Positions 18,856 to 28,605 are shown, counted from the first letter of the stretch. The stretch is DNA of 64,000 bases from DATFVA01 sp963839165 (GCA_963839165.1 CAWIUG010000024.1:62001-126000), one strand, 5' to 3'. Program-made: numbers and translations. Notes: a model not told the origin generated them from the letters alone.

Positions 18856-19449
18856 CTAGTTAACTACAAACATGAGACCAGCGTTTATCTGGAAGTAATC
18901 ACTATTAATTTCTCCGCCGCCAGGAACATCCTGGAAATTATAATTAAGAAATACATACCTGAAGTCACCAAATAAAAATGCTCTTTCACCTAAAGGTATA
19001 TCAAGTCCGGCACCAAAATGCCAACCGAATTTTTGCGAGGTTTTATCAGGTATATCATTTAAATCACCGGAATATTCTACCTTCGCATTATACCAGCCGA
19101 CACCTACAACTCCATAAAGATATTCAACAGGGTAGAAGAGTCCCGAAAGCTGAACAGGCCAGCTGCTTACCTTAATGTCTCCATTCTTATATTCTTCCTG
19201 CCTGTAATTTATAGATGCTTCAAAGGCTACAGCATTGGTCAGGTACGCTCTTACGAGACCGCCGCCCATAAATTTACCGTTATCTGCATCAGCGGCTTTC
19301 TGGAATCCGCCCTGAACACCAACAGCTACAGGATTGTGAATATTCGTTCTGTAGTTTTGGCTGTCATTATCTCCGTTATTCTCCTGCCCATAAATAAATG
19401 ACATAAATCCTAAAGTAATTATTATCATATAAAAGATTTTCTTATACAT
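18856..19449 (-). CDS. outer-membrane beta-barrel protein
   Basis: A 197-residue protein with a signal peptide (MYKKIFYMIIITLGFMSF, cleavage near IYGQE). The mature part has the repeating strand pattern of an 8-stranded OmpA/OmpW-like barrel: AVGVQGGF, VRAYLTNAVAFEASINYRQ, LYGVVGVGWYNAKVEY, WHFGAGLDIPLGERAFLFGD. It ends in the strand FQINAGLMFVVN. No ligand-specific motif is visible. It is flanked by larger gaps and is likely a single-gene unit. Its role is probably structural or in small-solute passage, but this is inference. Confidence 0.8.
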   Translation of the reverse strand: MYKKIFYMIIITLGFMSFIYGQENNGDNDSQNYRTNIHNPVAVGVQGGFQKAADADNGKFMGGGLVRAYLTNAVAFEASINYRQEEYKNGDIKVSSWPVQLSGLFYPVEYLYGVVGVGWYNAKVEYSGDLNDIPDKTSQKFGWHFGAGLDIPLGERAFLFGDFRYVFLNYNFQDVPGGGEINSDYFQINAGLMFVVN

Positions 19450-19616
19450 CTTTTTTCTCCATCTTGTTATTCAAGTAACTGACACCCAAATATATCCTAT
19501 TACAGAGAATGGTATGTGATACTATCAACCATCCATATTGTACTGTGATCAAAATTAGGAAGGAATAGGCACACGCTGTGCTCTTAATTAATCAAAGGCA
19601 GGAAATGTGTGAGGCG

Positions 19617-21191
19617 TTACACCATAGATAATATATCTGCAGAATTATCTCTCAAAGATTCAACCTCAGGGAGTTTTTGTTCCTTCATCAGAAGATGTAT
19701 CCCATCCATTTCTTTATCCCGGTTAATACCTGCGGCTGCCATCACGACGTTATTTTTTATGTAATATGCTATAAATTTTTTATTGGCAATATTACCGTCG
19801 ATTATAATTTCATCCCAGTTCTTTACGAAGCCTACGTATCTTAGAGTCAACCCTGCCTGCACAGTCCAGAAAAACGGAACATCTCTGAACTCTCTCTCCT
19901 TGCCGGCCATATTGGCGCCTGCTGTGCGCCCGAGCTGCTGAGCGAGACGCCAGTGCTCTATTCTGATATTATTTCCCGTCCGGAAATCGGGAAACGATGC
20001 AATATCACCGGAAGCATATACATCTTCTCTCACCTTCATGAAGTTATCGGTTTTAAGACTTTTATCCTCCATTAGTTCAGCATGGTCAAGAAAATCTGTA
20101 GCCGGTTTAACGCCAATACCTATAACAACTATATCAGTCTTTATTTCTTCCCCCGATTCAAGCAGCACGGATTCTACGTTTCCTGTACCTCTGAATTCTT
20201 TTATGTTTGCTTTTAATTTGAATACAACACCATTTTTTTCATGCTCTTTTTTGAAAAGCTTTCCGATTTCTTTTCCAAAGTTCCTCTCAAACGGAACTTC
20301 TCCGTGAGCTATAACGGTGACGTCGATTTTTCTGTCGATTAAACTATGGGCTGTTTCCATCGAAATAAAGCTTGCCCCAACTACCACAGCATTTTTAGAA
20401 TTTTTAATAGAGGCAATAATATGATCAGCATCGTCAAAACTTCTGAGATAAAAAATATTCTTTAAGTCAGATCCCTTAACATTAAGCTGATTTGGAATTC
20501 CTCCTGTTGCTATCAGCAATTTATCGTACTTCAGATTATCATTGTTCCCGAGGGACACCAGTTTTTCCTTAAAATCAACTCCCTCGATTGAAACGGACTC
20601 TTTAATTTCAATTCCGTATTCATCAAAAAATTCATCTGCCCGAAGTGGCATCCATTCCGGTTCGGCACTTCCTGCCAGGTAATCTTTGCTCAGGTTGGGA
20701 CGATCATAAGGTTTCCGGTTTTCTCTGGTTACCATAATTATTTTTCCTTGAAATCCATTCTCACGCATCGCCTGTGCGGCAAAATAAGCTGAAGCTCCTG
20801 CACCAAGGATTACAAAGGTTCTTTTATCTGCTTTGCTGTCCTCTTTTGACATATCTGGTCTGCGGGATCCCGGAATCTCATCCGGAACATTTATCCTTAT
20901 TGATTCTCCCTCAATTTTTAATTCAAATACCGGAAGCGCATCCATAGCTGGAGGTTCGAGGAGATCTCCATTTTTAGCATCAAAACGGGCATGATGCCAG
21001 GGACAAATGATAGTATCCCCTTTGAGCAGTCCTTTTTCAAGAGGAGCTCCATAGTGGGTACAGGTTGCACCCAACGCAGAGAATTTATCGTTTATTCTGC
21101 ACAGCAGCACATTATGTTCATCATCTAATTTAAATGATCTCATCTCCCCGTTTTTAAGATCGCCTGTTTTAGCTATTTCTTTGAAGCTCAT
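19617..21191 (-). CDS. Rieske [2Fe-2S] / FAD-dependent pyridine-nucleotide oxidoreductase (AIFM3-like)
   Basis: A 524-residue protein. Residues 1-105 are a Rieske domain with cluster ligands in CTH (Cys44, His46) and CPWH (Cys63, His66). The remainder is a two-Rossmann flavoprotein with the FAD motif VILGAGASAYFAAQAM, the NAD-side motif AVVVGASFISMETA, and the C-terminal VYASGDIASFP. The architecture matches apoptosis-inducing-factor-3-like and ferredoxin-NAD reductase proteins. I chose the ATG at 21191 because AAGGAAGG sits just before it. An in-frame ATG 30 bases upstream lacks this. Its electron acceptor is unknown. It follows the aldo-keto reductase gene on the same strand. Confidence 0.88.
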   Translation of the reverse strand: MSFKEIAKTGDLKNGEMRSFKLDDEHNVLLCRINDKFSALGATCTHYGAPLEKGLLKGDTIICPWHHARFDAKNGDLLEPPAMDALPVFELKIEGESIRINVPDEIPGSRRPDMSKEDSKADKRTFVILGAGASAYFAAQAMRENGFQGKIIMVTRENRKPYDRPNLSKDYLAGSAEPEWMPLRADEFFDEYGIEIKESVSIEGVDFKEKLVSLGNNDNLKYDKLLIATGGIPNQLNVKGSDLKNIFYLRSFDDADHIIASIKNSKNAVVVGASFISMETAHSLIDRKIDVTVIAHGEVPFERNFGKEIGKLFKKEHEKNGVVFKLKANIKEFRGTGNVESVLLESGEEIKTDIVVIGIGVKPATDFLDHAELMEDKSLKTDNFMKVREDVYASGDIASFPDFRTGNNIRIEHWRLAQQLGRTAGANMAGKEREFRDVPFFWTVQAGLTLRYVGFVKNWDEIIIDGNIANKKFIAYYIKNNVVMAAAGINRDKEMDGIHLLMKEQKLPEVESLRDNSADILSMV

Positions 21192-21242
21192 ATTTCTGCC
21201 TTCCTTTTTAGGTTCTCTCATAAAAAAGAACCCGGGAGCTTT

Positions 21243-22250
21243 TTATGTTTTATTTTCTTTACCGACTTGTTCAGGTGGTGCCATAAATTCAGGACCCACC
21301 GGTTCTGAAATGGTAGTATTAATCAGGTTATTAATTATGATTATATCCTGCTGGCTTAGCGACCAGTCCCATATTTCATCCACCGCATCCACTTGTTCCG
21401 GTCTCCTTGCGCCCCATAATGCGATATCTGCACCCTGGTCGAGAATCCATCTGACGGCAAGATGGATAATCTTTTTATCATATTTACTATTTGCAAAATG
21501 AGCGACTTTATCAACCGCCTCAAGGTATGTATTATATAATGGCTGCTGAAACTTAGGGTCGTACTTTCTTAAATCGTCTCCGTTAAATTCCGTATCAGGT
21601 TTCATCTTTCCTGTCAAAAGACCTCTGCATAATGCTCCATATGTAATCAGCTTAATCCCATTTTCCTTACAATAGGGAAATACTTCATCCTCAGCGCCTC
21701 TTTCGAAGAGGTTATAAGGAGGCTGACAAAAGTGCAGCGGTGCCGATTTGCGGAATTCTTCCATCTGAGCTGATGAATAATTACTGACTCCGATAGACCT
21801 GATTTTTCCCTTTTCGAGAAGTGTATTCATTGCTTCTGCAGTTTCTTCAAAGGGGACGCTGTTGTCAGGCCAGTGAATCTGGTATATGTCTATGTAATCC
21901 AGCTGAAGCCGACGGAGTGAGTCATCTATTTCCTTGAACAATCTTTCCTTAGATGAATTGCGCACAATATTTTCATTTTCATCCCATTCAAGTCCTGCTT
22001 TGGTGGCTATAATTATTTTCTCTCTGTCTCCAAAATTTTGTAGAGCCCTGCCAATGATTTCTTCCGATTTTCCAAACCCGTAGGCAGGAGCGGTATCTAT
22101 CAGCGTTATTTCTTTTTCAAGGGCTGAATGAATTGTATTTATTGATTGCTTTTCATCAGTGCCTCCCCACATTGCACCTCCGATTGCCCAGGTTCCCAGT
22201 CCAATTCTTGAAATCTCTTTGTTTAATACTTCTGTGTTTAAAGTCTCCAT
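21243..22250 (-). CDS. aldo/keto reductase
   Basis: A 335-residue TIM-barrel NAD(P)H-dependent oxidoreductase. The catalytic tetrad is visible as Asp52 and Tyr57 in DTAPAYGFGKSEE, Lys84 in IATKAG, and the His of YQIHWPD. The cofactor-side motif GVSNYSSAQM follows near residue 155. The family reduces aldehydes or ketones or oxidises sugars. Its place downstream of a sugar ABC importer suggests a sugar or sugar-derived substrate, which is inference. A 69-base AT-rich gap separates it from the DUF72 gene. Confidence 0.9.
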   Translation of the reverse strand: METLNTEVLNKEISRIGLGTWAIGGAMWGGTDEKQSINTIHSALEKEITLIDTAPAYGFGKSEEIIGRALQNFGDREKIIIATKAGLEWDENENIVRNSSKERLFKEIDDSLRRLQLDYIDIYQIHWPDNSVPFEETAEAMNTLLEKGKIRSIGVSNYSSAQMEEFRKSAPLHFCQPPYNLFERGAEDEVFPYCKENGIKLITYGALCRGLLTGKMKPDTEFNGDDLRKYDPKFQQPLYNTYLEAVDKVAHFANSKYDKKIIHLAVRWILDQGADIALWGARRPEQVDAVDEIWDWSLSQQDIIIINNLINTTISEPVGPEFMAPPEQVGKENKT

Positions 22251-22319
22251 TTTCTCCTTAATTATAGATGATTATATATAATATTTAATCATAATAACAT
22301 TTTATCATTATGATCAAAA

Positions 22320-23051
22320 TCAAGATGACATCATTTCCTGTAATTCCCGGGCATTTTTAACGGCATATCCGCTGTCATCATTATCGAAATAAATATAAAC
22401 ATCCTTGTTTTTTTTCTGCCAGTCCTTAATCGATCCTGCCCAGCCCGACAACTGCTTTTTACTATAATTTCCCTGGTATTTTCCACCAGGTCCATGTAAA
22501 CGTATGTAAACAAAATCTGCGGTTACCTCTTTCGGGGTCAAAGTTCCTGCAAGTTCATAAATACAGAAGGCAGCGTTGTGTTCTTTTAACAAGTCAAAGA
22601 CTTCATCATTCCACCAGGATTTTTCTCTAAATTCAAAAGTGTACCTGTACTTGTCAGGCATAGCCTTAATGAATTTCTGAAATCTTTTTTTGTTAAAGCC
22701 CCAGTGTGGAGGAAGCTGAAAAAGAACTGGTCCGGTTTTCTTCTTTAAATGCTTTAAACGTGTAAAGAGCTTTCGGCTGCTGGTTTTCGGGGCCTTCAGC
22801 TTTTTCATATGGGTTATATACCGGCTTCCTTTTACGGAGAAAAGAAAATCTTTTGGTGTTATCTCTCTCCAGGTTTTTAATGTTTTTGTACTAGGGAGAT
22901 GATAGAATGAATTATTTATCTCAACGGATTTCAATCTTTCAGAGTAGAACTCAAGCCATTTATTTTGTTTAAGATCATTGGGGTAGAAGTTTTCTTTCCA
23001 ATGATTATAGTTCCAGCCCGAAGTACCTATATATATCTTTCCTTTTGCCAT
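22320..23051 (-). CDS. DUF72 (YecE-like) family protein
   Basis: A 243-residue TIM-barrel-like protein of the widespread DUF72 family. The N-terminal IYIGTSGWNYNHWKENFYP, the central FLFSVKGSRYITHMKKL and FQLPPHWGFN, and the late VYIRLHGPGGKYQGNYS are all family hallmarks. Biochemical function is not established. It starts 2 bases after the stop-proximal end of the ABC ATPase gene and is therefore likely co-transcribed with the sugar transporter. Confidence 0.9.
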   Translation of the reverse strand: MAKGKIYIGTSGWNYNHWKENFYPNDLKQNKWLEFYSERLKSVEINNSFYHLPSTKTLKTWREITPKDFLFSVKGSRYITHMKKLKAPKTSSRKLFTRLKHLKKKTGPVLFQLPPHWGFNKKRFQKFIKAMPDKYRYTFEFREKSWWNDEVFDLLKEHNAAFCIYELAGTLTPKEVTADFVYIRLHGPGGKYQGNYSKKQLSGWAGSIKDWQKKNKDVYIYFDNDDSGYAVKNARELQEMMSS

Positions 23052-23053
23052 AA

Positions 23054-24130
23054 TTATTCCTCAATTCTTTTCTCCTTCTCTTTGTCAAAAAGAAGAAGCT
23101 TACTTTCATCGAATTCTATACCTATTCTTTCACCTTCATTAAATGGAGGCTTTTCCCAGACCTTTGCCATAAACTCTTTCCCCTCTATCGTAATGTAAAG
23201 AAGTGATTCTCCTCCCGCAGGACCTATCATTTTAAGTTTTCCTTTTAATCTCCCCTCGCTTTCAGGCACCACCTTAATGTCTTCCGGCCTTAATCCTGCA
23301 ATCACGTTTTTATCTTTTTTATCAACCAGCCGTTCTATTTTCCTGTCCGCCTTGCTGATTATTTCCATATCCAGAATATTCATAGGTGGCGACCCGATAA
23401 ATTTCGCTACGAACAGGTTGTCAGGCTCATTATAAACCTGATAGGGTGTTCCTATCTGTTGTACTTCTCCTTCTCTGAGTACCGCTATTGAATCTCCGAG
23501 AGACATGGCTTCTGTTTGATCATGCGTTACATAGATAGTTGTAAGGTTCAGTTCTCTTTGTATTTCCTTCAATTCGCTTCTCATAGTAATTCTAAGCATT
23601 GCATCAAGGTTTGAAAGCGGTTCATCAAGAAGAAGTACATTAGGCTCTCTTACGATGGCCCTTCCAAGAGCAACCCTCTGCCTCTGACCGCCGCTTAATT
23701 CTCCGGGTTTAGCTTCGAGGATGGCCTTTATTTCAAGAATACCCGCGGCCTTCTCCACTTTCTTGTTAATCTCATGTTTATTCATTTTAGCAATCTTTAA
23801 TGGAAAAGAAATATTCTCTCTCACACTCAAATGGGGATACAAAGCATAGCTTTGAAAGACCATTGCTACGTCACGTTCCCTGGGTGATAAAAACAATTTC
23901 TGTTCTACAGATACCACTGATTTATCCCCGAATCTGATCTCTCCGTCAGAAGGTCTTTCTATGCCTGCAATTATATTAAGAAGGGTCGATTTACCGCATC
24001 CGCTTGGTCCAAGCAAAACAAAAAATTCGCCAGACTTAATCTCTATGTTGATCCCTCTTAGCGCTTTTACGGTACCCCTTCTAACTGTGAAGAAGTTTTT
24101 TCTTATATTTTTTATACTTACACTCTTCAT
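23054..24130 (-). CDS. sugar ABC transporter ATP-binding protein (MalK/UgpC type)
   Basis: A 358-residue ATPase of a CUT1-type importer. Walker A is GPSGCGKST (41-49), Q-loop VFQSYALYPHL, signature LSGGQRQRVALGRA, Walker B LLLDEPLSN, and H-loop TIYVTHDQTEAM. The C-terminal 110 residues form the TOBE/OB regulatory domain (AGLRPEDIKVV). Its start overlaps the upstream permease stop by 4 bases. It powers the two permeases encoded just upstream. It may also serve other importers, as MsmX does, but that cannot be told here. Confidence 0.93.
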   Translation of the reverse strand: MKSVSIKNIRKNFFTVRRGTVKALRGINIEIKSGEFFVLLGPSGCGKSTLLNIIAGIERPSDGEIRFGDKSVVSVEQKLFLSPRERDVAMVFQSYALYPHLSVRENISFPLKIAKMNKHEINKKVEKAAGILEIKAILEAKPGELSGGQRQRVALGRAIVREPNVLLLDEPLSNLDAMLRITMRSELKEIQRELNLTTIYVTHDQTEAMSLGDSIAVLREGEVQQIGTPYQVYNEPDNLFVAKFIGSPPMNILDMEIISKADRKIERLVDKKDKNVIAGLRPEDIKVVPESEGRLKGKLKMIGPAGGESLLYITIEGKEFMAKVWEKPPFNEGERIGIEFDESKLLLFDKEKEKRIEE

Positions 24131-24957
24131 CCTTTGACGGCTCCCTCAGTTAAACCCTGGATAATATATTTCTGGAAAAAGGCGATCAGTATTATGAGGG
24201 GTATAACAGCAATCACTGCACTGGCCATTATATACCCCCAGGGGACCTGCCCATGCAGCCCTTCAAAAAGTGCTATCCCTACAGGAATTGTTCGTGCCTG
24301 ATAGTCAATTGTAAGCATCAGCGCGAATAAAAATTCATTGAAGGAATAAATAAGTATCAGCATAAAAGTAGAGTAGATACCGGGAAGTGCTACAGGAAAT
24401 ATTACTTTCTGAATTATCTGAAGACGGGTAGCCCCATCAACCAGGGCAGCTTTATCAAGTTCTGTTGAAACGCGTGAAAGATAACTGAGCATAATCCATA
24501 GCGCAAGAGGAAGTCCGAGTGTAATGTACGGGAATATTAAGGCATAATATGTATTAATCCATCCAAGCCAGGTCATCAGCTTGAAAAGATAACCTACAAT
24601 GCTGATCTGCGGGAACATAGAGAATGCAAGCAGCACCAGTGGAATCACTATTCTTCCGGGGAATGTCAGTCTTGTAATTGCATATGCCGATAGACCGGCA
24701 AAAATTGTTGAACTCAGGGCTGAGACAATGGAGATAATGAGGCTATTTCTTAAGTAATCAAGCAGATGGGCAGATCCGTTCTGCAGCAGGTCTGTATAAT
24801 TGGTAACTGTAAATGATAGGGACTTACCTGAGGCAAGGAAATCCGGATTTTTTGTCAGGGAAATGAGTATCATCCAGGTGAAAGGGATGAGACAGAAAAG
24901 CAGGAGAAAAACAGCTCCGAAGATTTTAAAGAGAGTTATAATTCTCTGTTCTCTCAT
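24127..24957 (-). CDS. carbohydrate ABC transporter permease (MalG-like)
   Basis: A 276-residue inner-membrane protein with six predicted spans. The EAA loop that contacts the ATPase is seen as STELDKAALVDGATRLQII. The protein ends TEGAVKG, as is common in MalG-type subunits. It overlaps both neighbours by 4 bases, a tight translational coupling. It pairs with the permease encoded upstream. Confidence 0.92.
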   Translation of the reverse strand: MREQRIITLFKIFGAVFLLLFCLIPFTWMILISLTKNPDFLASGKSLSFTVTNYTDLLQNGSAHLLDYLRNSLIISIVSALSSTIFAGLSAYAITRLTFPGRIVIPLVLLAFSMFPQISIVGYLFKLMTWLGWINTYYALIFPYITLGLPLALWIMLSYLSRVSTELDKAALVDGATRLQIIQKVIFPVALPGIYSTFMLILIYSFNEFLFALMLTIDYQARTIPVGIALFEGLHGQVPWGYIMASAVIAVIPLIILIAFFQKYIIQGLTEGAVKG

Positions 24958-25844
24958 TTGACCATCTCTCTAAATCTTCCAAGATTTATGTAGACCACTG
25001 CAAGGAGTGAGGCTAAGAAGAAAACAAAAACAGATACTGCAGAACCATATCCGAAATCTCCGGTAACGTAGTAGTTATAGGCATACAGCGAGATTGATGT
25101 TGTGCTGCCGCCGGGTCCGCCGCCGGTCAGAACATAAACCAGGTCAAATATTCTTATGGCATCAACCGTCCTGAAAAGCAGAGCCACAACAATAACGGAT
25201 CTTAGCAAGGGAAGTGTAATTCTAAAAAATCTTTGAATAAAATTAGTCCCGTCAATCATTGCCTGTTTATAAATCTCGCCCGGTATAGTGGATAAACCTG
25301 CCAGAATTATAATAGCCATAAAAGGTGTTGTCTTCCAGACATCAGCTATTACAACAGATGCGAAGGCTCCGAATGATGAACCCAGCCAGCTGACCGGTGC
25401 ATTTGTGATTCCGAAAAACTGTACGACGTAGTTAAATAAACCATATTCGTAATTATAAATCAGCTGCCAGATCCTGCCTGAAATGGCTATCGGAATTGCC
25501 CAGGGGATGAGTATCGCTACCCTGAACAGCCCCCGTGCCGGCAGAGTTTCATTTAGAACCAGTGCAAATATTAACCCGAATATCAACTCAAGCGTTACAG
25601 AAGCCAGCACGAAAAAGAGAGTAAAACGTACAGCCTGCCAGAAATGCGCATCTCCAAGCATCCTGCCGTAGTTTTTTAATCCAAGGAATTCTGAAGGAAG
25701 GAAGGTAACATCCCGGTTCAGACTGGTGATAATTGTTCCTGCAACAGGGATAAGAATAAAGACTACAGCCGTAACTACCAGTGGTACGTTAAACAGTAAA
25801 CCGGTTTTTGTGTCGTTCTGGTTGTAGGCTGGTTTAATCTTCAT
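24954..25844 (-). CDS. sugar ABC transporter permease (MalF/UgpA-like)
   Basis: A 296-residue inner-membrane protein with six predicted spans. Its N-terminal region (FNVPLVVTAVVFILIPVAGT) and the EAA loop IPGEIYKQAMIDGTNFIQRF identify a CUT1-type permease. The late LTGGGPGGSTTSISLYAYN is also characteristic. It overlaps the downstream permease by 4 bases and the upstream binding-protein gene by 11. Substrate likely an oligosaccharide or polyol; specificity lies in the binding protein. Confidence 0.92.
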   Translation of the reverse strand: MKIKPAYNQNDTKTGLLFNVPLVVTAVVFILIPVAGTIITSLNRDVTFLPSEFLGLKNYGRMLGDAHFWQAVRFTLFFVLASVTLELIFGLIFALVLNETLPARGLFRVAILIPWAIPIAISGRIWQLIYNYEYGLFNYVVQFFGITNAPVSWLGSSFGAFASVVIADVWKTTPFMAIIILAGLSTIPGEIYKQAMIDGTNFIQRFFRITLPLLRSVIVVALLFRTVDAIRIFDLVYVLTGGGPGGSTTSISLYAYNYYVTGDFGYGSAVSVFVFFLASLLAVVYINLGRFREMVK

Positions 25845-27177
25845 AAAGCTTATCTATTTCTTTAAGTTCATCTTCTATCGTCCGCAGAGCATCTTCGGGA
25901 CTCTCTTTGCCTGCCAGGCAGTTATTGATATACCTCTGTATAACTTCTGATACCTGCTGATAATAAGGCAGTGCGGGCCGGGCGACGGTATGATCAAACG
26001 CTTCCTTTAACATCTTAACGCGGGTTATTTTTTTCTGAACCTCCTTGTCTTCATAAACATCCTTTCGCCCGGGATTCCAGCCAATTCTCATAAGCATTTC
26101 CTTTTGTATTCTGAAGGAGGTAACGAACTTTACAAACTGCCAGGCTTTATCCTTCATGTCGGAAAATCTTGAGATACCTATATGCCATCCACCCAGGGCA
26201 GATACTGAACTATCTCCATGTGAATGCGGCAGGAGCCTTATCCCGGTTTTACCTTTAACAGCGGAATTTTCTGACTGATGAAGCTGCCATGCATATGTCC
26301 AGTTCCTCTCGAATAAAGCATTGCCCCTCTGAAAGGTTCTTCTTACTTCTTCTTCTTTCATTTCTGTATAGGTGTTTTCCGGAGAGACGTGATACTTCCA
26401 TATAAGGTTCTGCATATACCTGAGTGCTTTTACATTATCGGTTGTATTTATATTGATTGAATCTCCCTGCATAATTCCGCCTCCCATCGAAGCAGCGAAT
26501 TCAAGAAATGTACATATCAGACCTTCATACTGGGCACCCTGCCAGACGAACCCATTAAAGCCCCGATTAGATTTCCTTTCTTCTTTTTGAATTCTGATGC
26601 TCATATCAATGAGCTGCTGCCATGTTTCAGGCGGATCGGTGTAGCCATATTTTTCAAGCAGATCTTTTCTATAATAAAGCAAAGCAACATCAATAAAGAC
26701 CGGGAGGGCATATAATATATTATTATAGCTGTCAGCCTGTCTGATTGTTTTGCTGAAAAACTGATCTGTAGAAAAACTATCTTTTTCCGCGAAGCTGTTA
26801 AGTGGTTCCAGCCAGCCGGATTTAACAAACTGGTCTATCCATATCACGTCCATCAAAAATATATCGGGATTGGGCTGAGTGGCTTCAAGTGAAACAACAA
26901 GGGCCTGTCTTCGCTGGTCTGAATAAGTCGGCTGCCTTACAAGCTGTAAGTTGTAATGATATTCATCTTCGAATTCGTGGACAATGGTTTCCCAGAAATT
27001 TATTTCCTCAGGCGAACCTCCGATCCAGATTGTAAATTGCTTTTCTTTGCCGCCGCAGCTGAAAGTTGATAAAGAAAGAAGACTTAGGATAAAGGTTGTA
27101 AGGAACCATTTAAAATGATTAATCCTATTATCCTTAATTGACAACACTAAGGCTTTGCTATTCCTATAACACCGCAT
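25834..27177 (-). CDS. sugar ABC transporter substrate-binding lipoprotein
   Basis: A family-1 extracellular solute-binding protein. A hydrophobic signal ends in the lipobox LSTFSC, so the mature protein is a lipoprotein. The binding fold follows (FTIWIGGSPEEINFWETIVHEF, NPDIFLMDVIWIDQF, AALPVFID-like region, GGWHIGIS). The start is uncertain. ATG at 27177 lies inside sodC and gives a long N-region. A GTG at 27147, overlapping the sodC TAG stop as TAGTG, gives a normal 31-residue signal and is equally likely. Ligand not identifiable from sequence. Confidence 0.88.
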   Translation of the reverse strand: MRCYRNSKALVLSIKDNRINHFKWFLTTFILSLLSLSTFSCGGKEKQFTIWIGGSPEEINFWETIVHEFEDEYHYNLQLVRQPTYSDQRRQALVVSLEATQPNPDIFLMDVIWIDQFVKSGWLEPLNSFAEKDSFSTDQFFSKTIRQADSYNNILYALPVFIDVALLYYRKDLLEKYGYTDPPETWQQLIDMSIRIQKEERKSNRGFNGFVWQGAQYEGLICTFLEFAASMGGGIMQGDSININTTDNVKALRYMQNLIWKYHVSPENTYTEMKEEEVRRTFQRGNALFERNWTYAWQLHQSENSAVKGKTGIRLLPHSHGDSSVSALGGWHIGISRFSDMKDKAWQFVKFVTSFRIQKEMLMRIGWNPGRKDVYEDKEVQKKITRVKMLKEAFDHTVARPALPYYQQVSEVIQRYINNCLAGKESPEDALRTIEDELKEIDKLYED

Positions 27178-27734
27178 GCAGCACGTGGTCCGGCATTTCC
27201 CGAAGGCTGGGAAGTCAGATCATCCTCACCTTCATGCACAACCACACTTCTCCCGATAATTGAATGAGGTCCTGCAAAGCTCATTAATGTATCGGTAATT
27301 TCGAGATGAGCATTCCCATCCTGACCTGCTTCAATATTACCAAGGTCGCCCACATGTCTTACTGAATCTGTCGGCGCTCCATGATTTACGTTATCAGGAT
27401 TAAAATGACCACCGGCTGAAGATCCGTCATCTGCTGTACAATCACCATACTCATGAATATGAAAGCCATGTTTACCCGGTTTCAGTCCGTTTATGTCGGC
27501 AACTATTCTTATTCCATTAGCTTCTTTAGTAAAAGTAACCGTTCCGGTTACGTTATTTCCTTTAGTGCCATGAAGTTCGGCAACAGCTTTTGTTATCTTC
27601 TGCTGATCCTTAATTACTGTACCAGATGTATCCGAAGATGTAGCCGGCATCTGTCTTTCTGTATTTTGCTGACAGCCAGATCCGAAGATGACCAAAACTA
27701 TGAGCACCATTACTGAGCTTATAAATTTCAGCAT
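27147..27734 (-). CDS. sodC: Cu/Zn superoxide dismutase lipoprotein
   Basis: A 195-residue exported enzyme that dismutates superoxide. The signal peptide ends in a lipobox (FGSGC, Cys21). Copper ligands His92 and His94 (GFHIHEYGDC), bridging His110 (SAGGHFNP), His118, His127, Asp130 for zinc, and His167 (VVVHEGEDDL) are all present. The Cys99-Cys187 disulfide and the active-site arginine in GPRAACG (Arg184) are present too. It precedes the sugar importer genes with overlapping or touching ends and follows the PfpI gene by about 100 bases. Confidence 0.93.
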   Translation of the reverse strand: MLKFISSVMVLIVLVIFGSGCQQNTERQMPATSSDTSGTVIKDQQKITKAVAELHGTKGNNVTGTVTFTKEANGIRIVADINGLKPGKHGFHIHEYGDCTADDGSSAGGHFNPDNVNHGAPTDSVRHVGDLGNIEAGQDGNAHLEITDTLMSFAGPHSIIGRSVVVHEGEDDLTSQPSGNAGPRAACGVIGIAKP

Positions 27735-27837
27735 AATATCCTCATTTATTATTATAGTTAAAGCGGCTTCAATATTATGAATACTGCAGTGATAAAGGCA
27801 GATAATATCTCCTTTATCATATTGGATTACTCTTTGT

Positions 27838-28356
27838 CTACTTTTCCAGCGTGTCTATTATTTTTTTGCAGAAAGCCGGAAGGTCGTTTGGATTGCGCGA
27901 AGTAATTATATTTCCATCTTTCACAACTTCCTGATCTATCCACTCAGCTCCGGCGTGAATAAGATCGTCTTTAAGCGAAAAGAAACTCGTAACTTTTTTC
28001 CCATTGATTACTTCAGCTGAGGCTAACATCCATGGACCATGACAGATCGCTGCGATAGGTTTCTTTTCATCATTCATTGTCTTAACAAATTCAACCATCT
28101 CTGGAACTCTTCTCATATGGTCGGGTGAGTAGCCTCCCGGAATGATAAGCGCGTTAAACTCATCTGTCTTAACCCCCACAATAGATTGATCGGCCTTAGC
28201 CGTTAATCCATGTTCGCCCTCATAAGTCTCTACCTTTGGAGCAACAATACAGATTTCCGCTCCTTCTTCCTTCATTCTCAGGTATGGGTACCAGAATTCA
28301 AGATCCTCATACATCTTTTCCAGAAATATTGCAATTTTTCTTCCTCTCAATTTCAT
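27838..28356 (-). CDS. DJ-1/PfpI family protein
   Basis: A 172-residue class I glutamine-amidotransferase-like protein. The nucleophile elbow AAICHGPWML carries Cys105 and His106. The N-terminal acidic residue (YEDLE, Glu17 region) and the loop IIPGGYSPDHMR complete the PfpI-type site. Members act as deglycases, glyoxalases III or stress proteins; no single function is proved for this subgroup. It lies 15 bases downstream of a small zinc-ribbon gene and upstream of sodC, within a stress-protection block. Confidence 0.9.
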   Translation of the reverse strand: MKLRGRKIAIFLEKMYEDLEFWYPYLRMKEEGAEICIVAPKVETYEGEHGLTAKADQSIVGVKTDEFNALIIPGGYSPDHMRRVPEMVEFVKTMNDEKKPIAAICHGPWMLASAEVINGKKVTSFFSLKDDLIHAGAEWIDQEVVKDGNIITSRNPNDLPAFCKKIIDTLEK

Positions 28357-28371
28357 ATCTGAAATTACCTC

Positions 28372-28605
28372 CTATGCTAATCCTTTTGTGGATATTACTT
28401 TAAATTCATCAGCGCAGTGATTACAGCAGAAAATGCTGCCGTCTCTTTCTACTCCATGCCCGATAACCTTACATCCGCAGTGTTTACATTCTGGAGCGAG
28501 TTTATGGATGGCGCATTCAAAGGAATCGAAGACGTAAATCTCTCCTCCTTTATGTACCTCAAATGAGCCGGAATAATCATTACCACATACTTCACATGCA
28601 GCCAT
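28372..28605 (-). CDS. small Cys-rich metal-binding protein (metallothionein-like)
   Basis: A 77-residue protein with ten cysteines. CEVCGN at the start, CAIHKLAPECKHCGCK in the middle and FCCNHCADEF near the end can form one treble-clef and one metallothionein-like site. The segment VIGHGVERDGSIFCCNHCAD resembles prokaryotic metallothionein (PF02069). It may bind zinc or copper. It is followed after 15 bases by the PfpI gene. The exact family is uncertain. Confidence 0.8.
   Translation of the reverse strand: MAACEVCGNDYSGSFEVHKGGEIYVFDSFECAIHKLAPECKHCGCKVIGHGVERDGSIFCCNHCADEFKVISTKGLA

Noticed and set aside
21192..21242. Near-palindrome AAAAAGCTCCCGGGTTCTTTTTT between the aldo-keto reductase and Rieske genes
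   Set aside because: The stem is interrupted by mismatches; too weak to list as a terminator.
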